From: an uncultured Campylobacter sp.
GTDB taxonomy: Bacteria > Campylobacterota > Campylobacteria > Campylobacterales > Campylobacteraceae
Direction: 5' to 3'
Assembly (NCBI GenBank): GCA_937990735.1
Contig: CALKQT010000013.1
Location: forward strand, 28,772 to 92,771
DNA: 64,000 nucleotides
The notes beneath the pieces were generated by a model. The model made no database searches, was not told where the DNA came from, and saw only the letters and a list, made by a program, of their open reading frames with translations. Each line of letters opens with the position of its first letter. Positions within the stretch are counted from its first letter, which is position 1. This document shows positions 61,065 through 64,000 of the stretch, one piece after another. Position numbers and translations under genes: made by a program.

Positions 61065-61523
61065 ATGCAAAAAATGGCTTGGAAATTTGGCGAGCTTGAA
61101 AAAGTCGCGACGGACGAGGGCTTTATTTGGTACGCGGAGCTGGCGCTAAAAAGCGAAAGCTCTAGCGAGGTACCGTTTTGTCTTGTGTCTGCAGATACGG
61201 CAGATGTGGACGATGCGGGGTCTTGCTCGCGCAGCGACGCCTGGGACATCGATCGGTACGTAAAAGACGCTCTTGTCTTCCTGCGAGACGAGCTTAGACG
61301 CGAGTATCGTTTGAGCGAGGACGAGCTCAGGCTGCTTGACGTGCCCGTTTGCGATCTGCCGTTTGGGCTGCCGCAATGCACGTTTTACGCGCGCAATACG
61401 CAGTGGCCGCTGAGATTTGCCTAGGGCGCGCTTGATATTTGCGAGCCTTTCGGCATCGGGGTGATTTTCGAGGGCGAAAGCCCGCTGCGCGTGGAAAATT
61501 TAGAGCTTAGCAGAGAGTATTAA
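61065..61523 (+). pseudogene. Hypothetical gene interrupted by an in-frame amber codon
   Basis: A frame of 119 codons encodes a protein rich in acidic residues (KFGELEKVATDEGFIWYAEL, ending TQWPLRFA) and is closed by TAG at 61422-61424. The same frame continues with good coding sequence, GALDICEPFGIGVIFEGESP, to TAA at 61521. The continuation is clearly protein-like, so the amber is probably a point mutation in a gene of about 152 codons; natural read-through is a less likely option. I do not recognise the family. No other gene is nearby. Confidence 0.6.
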
Positions 61524-62215
61524 CTGCGGATAAAATTTTAAATTTAGAGGCGGTTTTAAAATTTACGCAGCGCGCAGATCGGCACACTATGGCGCGCTTT
61601 CGCAGGTAAATTTAATCGTGGCTCGTTGTCCTTTTTGAAATTTTAGCCGCGTTTTAGTCGCGCGAAATTTTGCGCTCCTTGAAATTTTATAAAATTTTGC
61701 CGCAAAATTTACGCTTTTTAAAATTCTATAAAATTCTGCTTGCAGAGCTTGCCCGTGAAATTTTTAAAGCTCTTGGCGGTCTGTTTTGAAATTTATAAAG
61801 CAGATCGCGGTACAGGCGCCGCCGCGTAGAATTTGAGATCAAAGCAATCTGAAAGCTGAAATTTTAAGCGCGGGTAAATTTGGCTCGCAAATTGTGGATC
61901 GGGCGTCCGGCGCGGCAGGTGGCGCGGAGCGCAAATTTAGCGAGAAAATCGATGTATAAATTTCGCGCGCAAACCATCTTAAATTTAACGATCAAATTTT
62001 AAAACCGCTCTCGCAGCAATCCGCCTCAAACTATCTAAAATTTAATGAGTAAATTTTAAAATTTCACTTGCGGCATTCCTGCGCGAATTATTTAAATTTA
62101 ATGATTAAATTTCAAAACTCGCCGTCTCGCATCACGCAAATTCCGCGCTCCGCCAGATGGAATTTCACGCGCAAATTCCGCGACGAAATTTCACGGCGCT
62201 TTTAAGCCTTGCGAT
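61524..62215. other. Intergenic gap before the uvrB end
   Basis: This 692-nt gap again consists of AAATTTTAAAATTT words separated by GC-rich blocks. I see no gene, tRNA or terminator that is convincing. Confidence 0.5.
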
Positions 62216-64000
62216 TTACAGCTTCCTAAGCTTCGCGATCTCATCGCGCAGCGCCGCGGCCTTTTCAAACTCCAGAGCTGCCGCGGCTTCGAGCATCTGT
62301 TTGCGAAGCTCCTTTGCGATCTTGGCGCGCTCGGCGGCGGGTATTTTCTCTAAATTGGCACCCTTTCTTAAAATTTCGGTGCCGTCCTCGATCTTTAGGC
62401 TTTCTTCGATATTGCGGCTCGCAGAATGCGGGATTATGCCGTGGGCGCGGTTGTATTCATCTTGAAATTTACGGCGCTTTTGGGTGATGTCGATCGCCTC
62501 TTGCATCGAGGCGGTGATCTTTTTGCAAAACATCACGACCTGTCCGTGCACGTTTCGCGCGGCTCGCCCCATCGTCTGAATGAGGCTCGTGCGCGAACGC
62601 AAAAAGCCCTCCTTGTCGGCATCCATGATCGCTATTAGGCTTACTTCGGGCAGATCGAGCCCCTCGCGGAGCAAATTTATACCGATTAGCATATCGTATT
62701 CGCCGCTGCGTAGGCCGCGGATGAGCTCGTTGCGCTCGATCGCATCGATGTCCGAGTGCATATATTTGACCTTAAGCCCAAGCTCCAGATAGTATTTGCT
62801 CAGCTCCTCCGCCATCTTTTTGGTTAGCACGGTCACTAAAATCCGCTCGCCGCGCGCGATGACCTCCTTTGCCATATCGTGTAAAATTTCGACCTGGTTG
62901 TCGCTGTCTTTTAAGATAATCTGCGGATCAAGCAGTCCCGTCGGGCGCAGTATCTGCTCATATACGGCTCCGCGGCTAAGCTGCAGCTCGTAATCATTGG
63001 GCGTTGCGGAGACGAATAGAAATTTAGCTTTTTTGTTGATAAACTCATCAAACATCAGCGGGCGGTTATCAAGTGCTGACGGCAGGCGGAAGCCGTATTC
63101 TACGAGCGTTTCTTTACGGCTGCGGTCTCCTGCGAACATACCGCGAAACTGCGGCAAGCTCACGTGGCTTTCATCGACGATGACGAGATAGTCCTTGCCC
63201 TTGCTCTCGTAGTAATCAAAGAGCGAATAGGGCGTCTCGCCCGGTTTTTGACCGGTCAAATAGCGCGCGTAGTTTTCGATCCCCTTGCACATTCCCGTAG
63301 CGCCCAGCATCTCAAGATCAAACTCCACTCGCCCTTTCAGCCGCTGCGCCTCTACGAGCTTGCCCGCGTCCTCGAAAAATTTTAGCCTCTGCTCAAGCTC
63401 CTCCTCGATCCCTTTGATCGTTGATTTCAGACGCTGCTCGCCCACGATGAACTGGCTCGTCGGGTAGAGAATAAATTTTTTGACGCTCTGCGTCTTTTTG
63501 TTTTCTAGCACGTCCAGATGATACATCGCCTCTATCTCGTCGCCGAAAAACTCGATCCTAAAAGCCTCGTCGTTAAAATACGCGGGGTAGATGTCGATCA
63601 CGTCGCCGTTTACGCGAAAATTCCCGCGATCAAAAAAATCGTCGTTGCGCTTGTAACCCATATCGACGAGCTTACGAAGCAAAAATTTAGTGCTAAATTT
63701 TGATCCAATCTCAAAAAACAGCACCATGCCTTTGTATTCGGCGGGATCGCCCAAGCCGTAGTTTGCCGAAACCGACGCCACGGTGATGACGTCGTCGAAG
63801 CTTAGCAAGCTCGCAGTGGCGCTTAGTCGCAATCGCTCGAGCTCTTGGTTTACGTCGCTGTCCTTTTCGATGAAAAGATCCTGCCTAGGGATGTAGGCCT
63901 CGGGCTGATAGTAATCGTAGTAGCTGATGAAGTACTCGACGTGGTTTTGCGGGAAAAAGCCCTTAAATTCGCTATAAAGCTGCGCCGCGAGGGATTTGTT
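62216..64000 (-). CDS. uvrB: Excinuclease ABC subunit B (5' end outside the window)
   Basis: The coding frame runs open to the window edge, so about 90 N-terminal residues, including Walker A, are missing from view; 594 residues are visible. Present are the beta-hairpin [15 protein letters not shown], the helicase motifs ([73 protein letters not shown]) and the C-terminal UvrC-binding helix ([20 protein letters not shown]). UvrB verifies and handles DNA lesions in nucleotide excision repair. The ATG at 63832 is an internal Met and not the start. Confidence 0.95.
   Translation of the reverse strand, partial: NKSLAAQLYSEFKGFFPQNHVEYFISYYDYYQPEAYIPRQDLFIEKDSDVNQELERLRLSATASLLSFDDVITVASVSANYGLGDPAEYKGMVLFFEIGSKFSTKFLLRKLVDMGYKRNDDFFDRGNFRVNGDVIDIYPAYFNDEAFRIEFFGDEIEAMYHLDVLENKKTQSVKKFILYPTSQFIVGEQRLKSTIKGIEEELEQRLKFFEDAGKLVEAQRLKGRVEFDLEMLGATGMCKGIENYARYLTGQKPGETPYSLFDYYESKGKDYLVIVDESHVSLPQFRGMFAGDRSRKETLVEYGFRLPSALDNRPLMFDEFINKKAKFLFVSATPNDYELQLSRGAVYEQILRPTGLLDPQIILKDSDNQVEILHDMAKEVIARGERILVTVLTKKMAEELSKYYLELGLKVKYMHSDIDAIERNELIRGLRSGEYDMLIGINLLREGLDLPEVSLIAIMDADKEGFLRSRTSLIQTMGRAARNVHGQVVMFCKKITASMQEAIDITQKRRKFQDEYNRAHGIIPHSASRNIEESLKIEDGTEILRKGANLEKIPAAERAKIAKELRKQMLEAAAALEFEKAAALRDEIAKLRKL

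Noticed and set aside
62216..63832. uvrB as a truncated pseudogene
   Set aside because: The frame is open to the window edge with good UvrB sequence; only the window cuts it.
1..64000. tRNA, rRNA, CRISPR, IS elements, prophage
   Set aside because: Gaps were scanned by eye for T-loop sequences, regular spaced repeats, transposase or integrase genes; none was seen. A computed search could still find a divergent tRNA.

Overview
The window is chromosomal DNA from an epsilonproteobacterium, most likely a Campylobacter of the higher-GC oral group (C. gracilis / rectus / showae-like). This rests on gene order and protein similarity recalled from family knowledge: the runs coaX–(hypothetical)–lipoprotein–TPR protein // gatC–cvpA–fur–lysS–glyA–SPOR–aroE, ahpC // fdxA–ndk–DUF177–rpmF–plsX–fabH, plsY–folB–cosR–fdxB–ppx and der–aroK–trpS all match C. 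jejuni neighbourhoods. Species assignment is an inference. No tRNA, rRNA, CRISPR array, insertion sequence or prophage was seen. Intergenic DNA is AT-rich and full of the words AAATTT and TTTTAAAA, while genes are GC-richer.

Layout. 0.4-3.5 kb (minus): YfgM-like and BamB-like envelope proteins, a small hypothetical, coaX, hisG. 3.6-10.8 kb (plus): gatC, a pilT ATPase, cvpA, fur, lysS, glyA, a SPOR protein and aroE. 11.1-14.2 kb (plus): cytochrome bd oxidase (DUF4492, cydA, cydB and a 34-residue membrane protein resembling a CydX-type subunit). 14.3-18.1 kb (minus): an SbmA/BacA-type peptide importer with a PqqL/FusC-type M16 protease. 18.4-22.5 kb: ahpC divergent from fdxA-ndk-yceD-rpmF-plsX-fabH. 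23.4-31.6 kb: a MetF-like protein, a HerA/DUF853 ATPase, plsY, folB, a CosR-like response regulator with its own histidine kinase, fdxB and ppx. 31.7-34.7 kb (minus): a hypothetical propeller protein and a DUF59 / NnrS-like / DUF2249 set. 34.8-37.6 kb: polA. 38.3-42.4 kb (minus): metB and an amino-acid (probably cystine) ABC transporter with two binding proteins. 42.8-46.6 kb (minus): a proline operon (proB ... proA) interrupted by an EF-hand protein, two small ORFs and a HEPN/Abi-like gene, bounded by two direct copies of a 60-bp repeat. 47.0-48.6 kb: a Tat-exported flavoprotein reductase. 48.8-52.2 kb (minus): a NifB family radical SAM protein, a membrane Fe-S protein, a Tat-exported ModA-like binding protein, and broken remnants of a 2-hydroxyacyl-CoA dehydratase and its activase. 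52.3-54.2 kb: two tandem EamA exporters. 54.6-60.6 kb (plus): der, aroK (fused to an unknown C-terminal domain), trpS, a membrane protein, ACT and UPF0210 proteins and a lipoprotein. 61.1-61.5 kb: a gene interrupted by an in-frame amber codon. 62.2-64.0 kb (minus): uvrB, cut by the window edge.

The most interesting points are: (1) the NifB-like locus, with no nitrogenase gene in view, next to a decayed HgdB/HgdC-type pair; (2) the HEPN module embedded in the proline operon between direct repeats; (3) a CosR homologue that keeps the phospho-acceptor Asp and sits beside a histidine kinase, whereas CosR/HsrA are known as orphan, atypical regulators; (4) the M16 protease plus SbmA-like importer, resembling the FusC/FusD iron-piracy pair; and (5) candidate hidden small genes and fusions (34-aa cyd protein, 47- and 33-aa ORFs, aroK fusion, amber-interrupted ORF).
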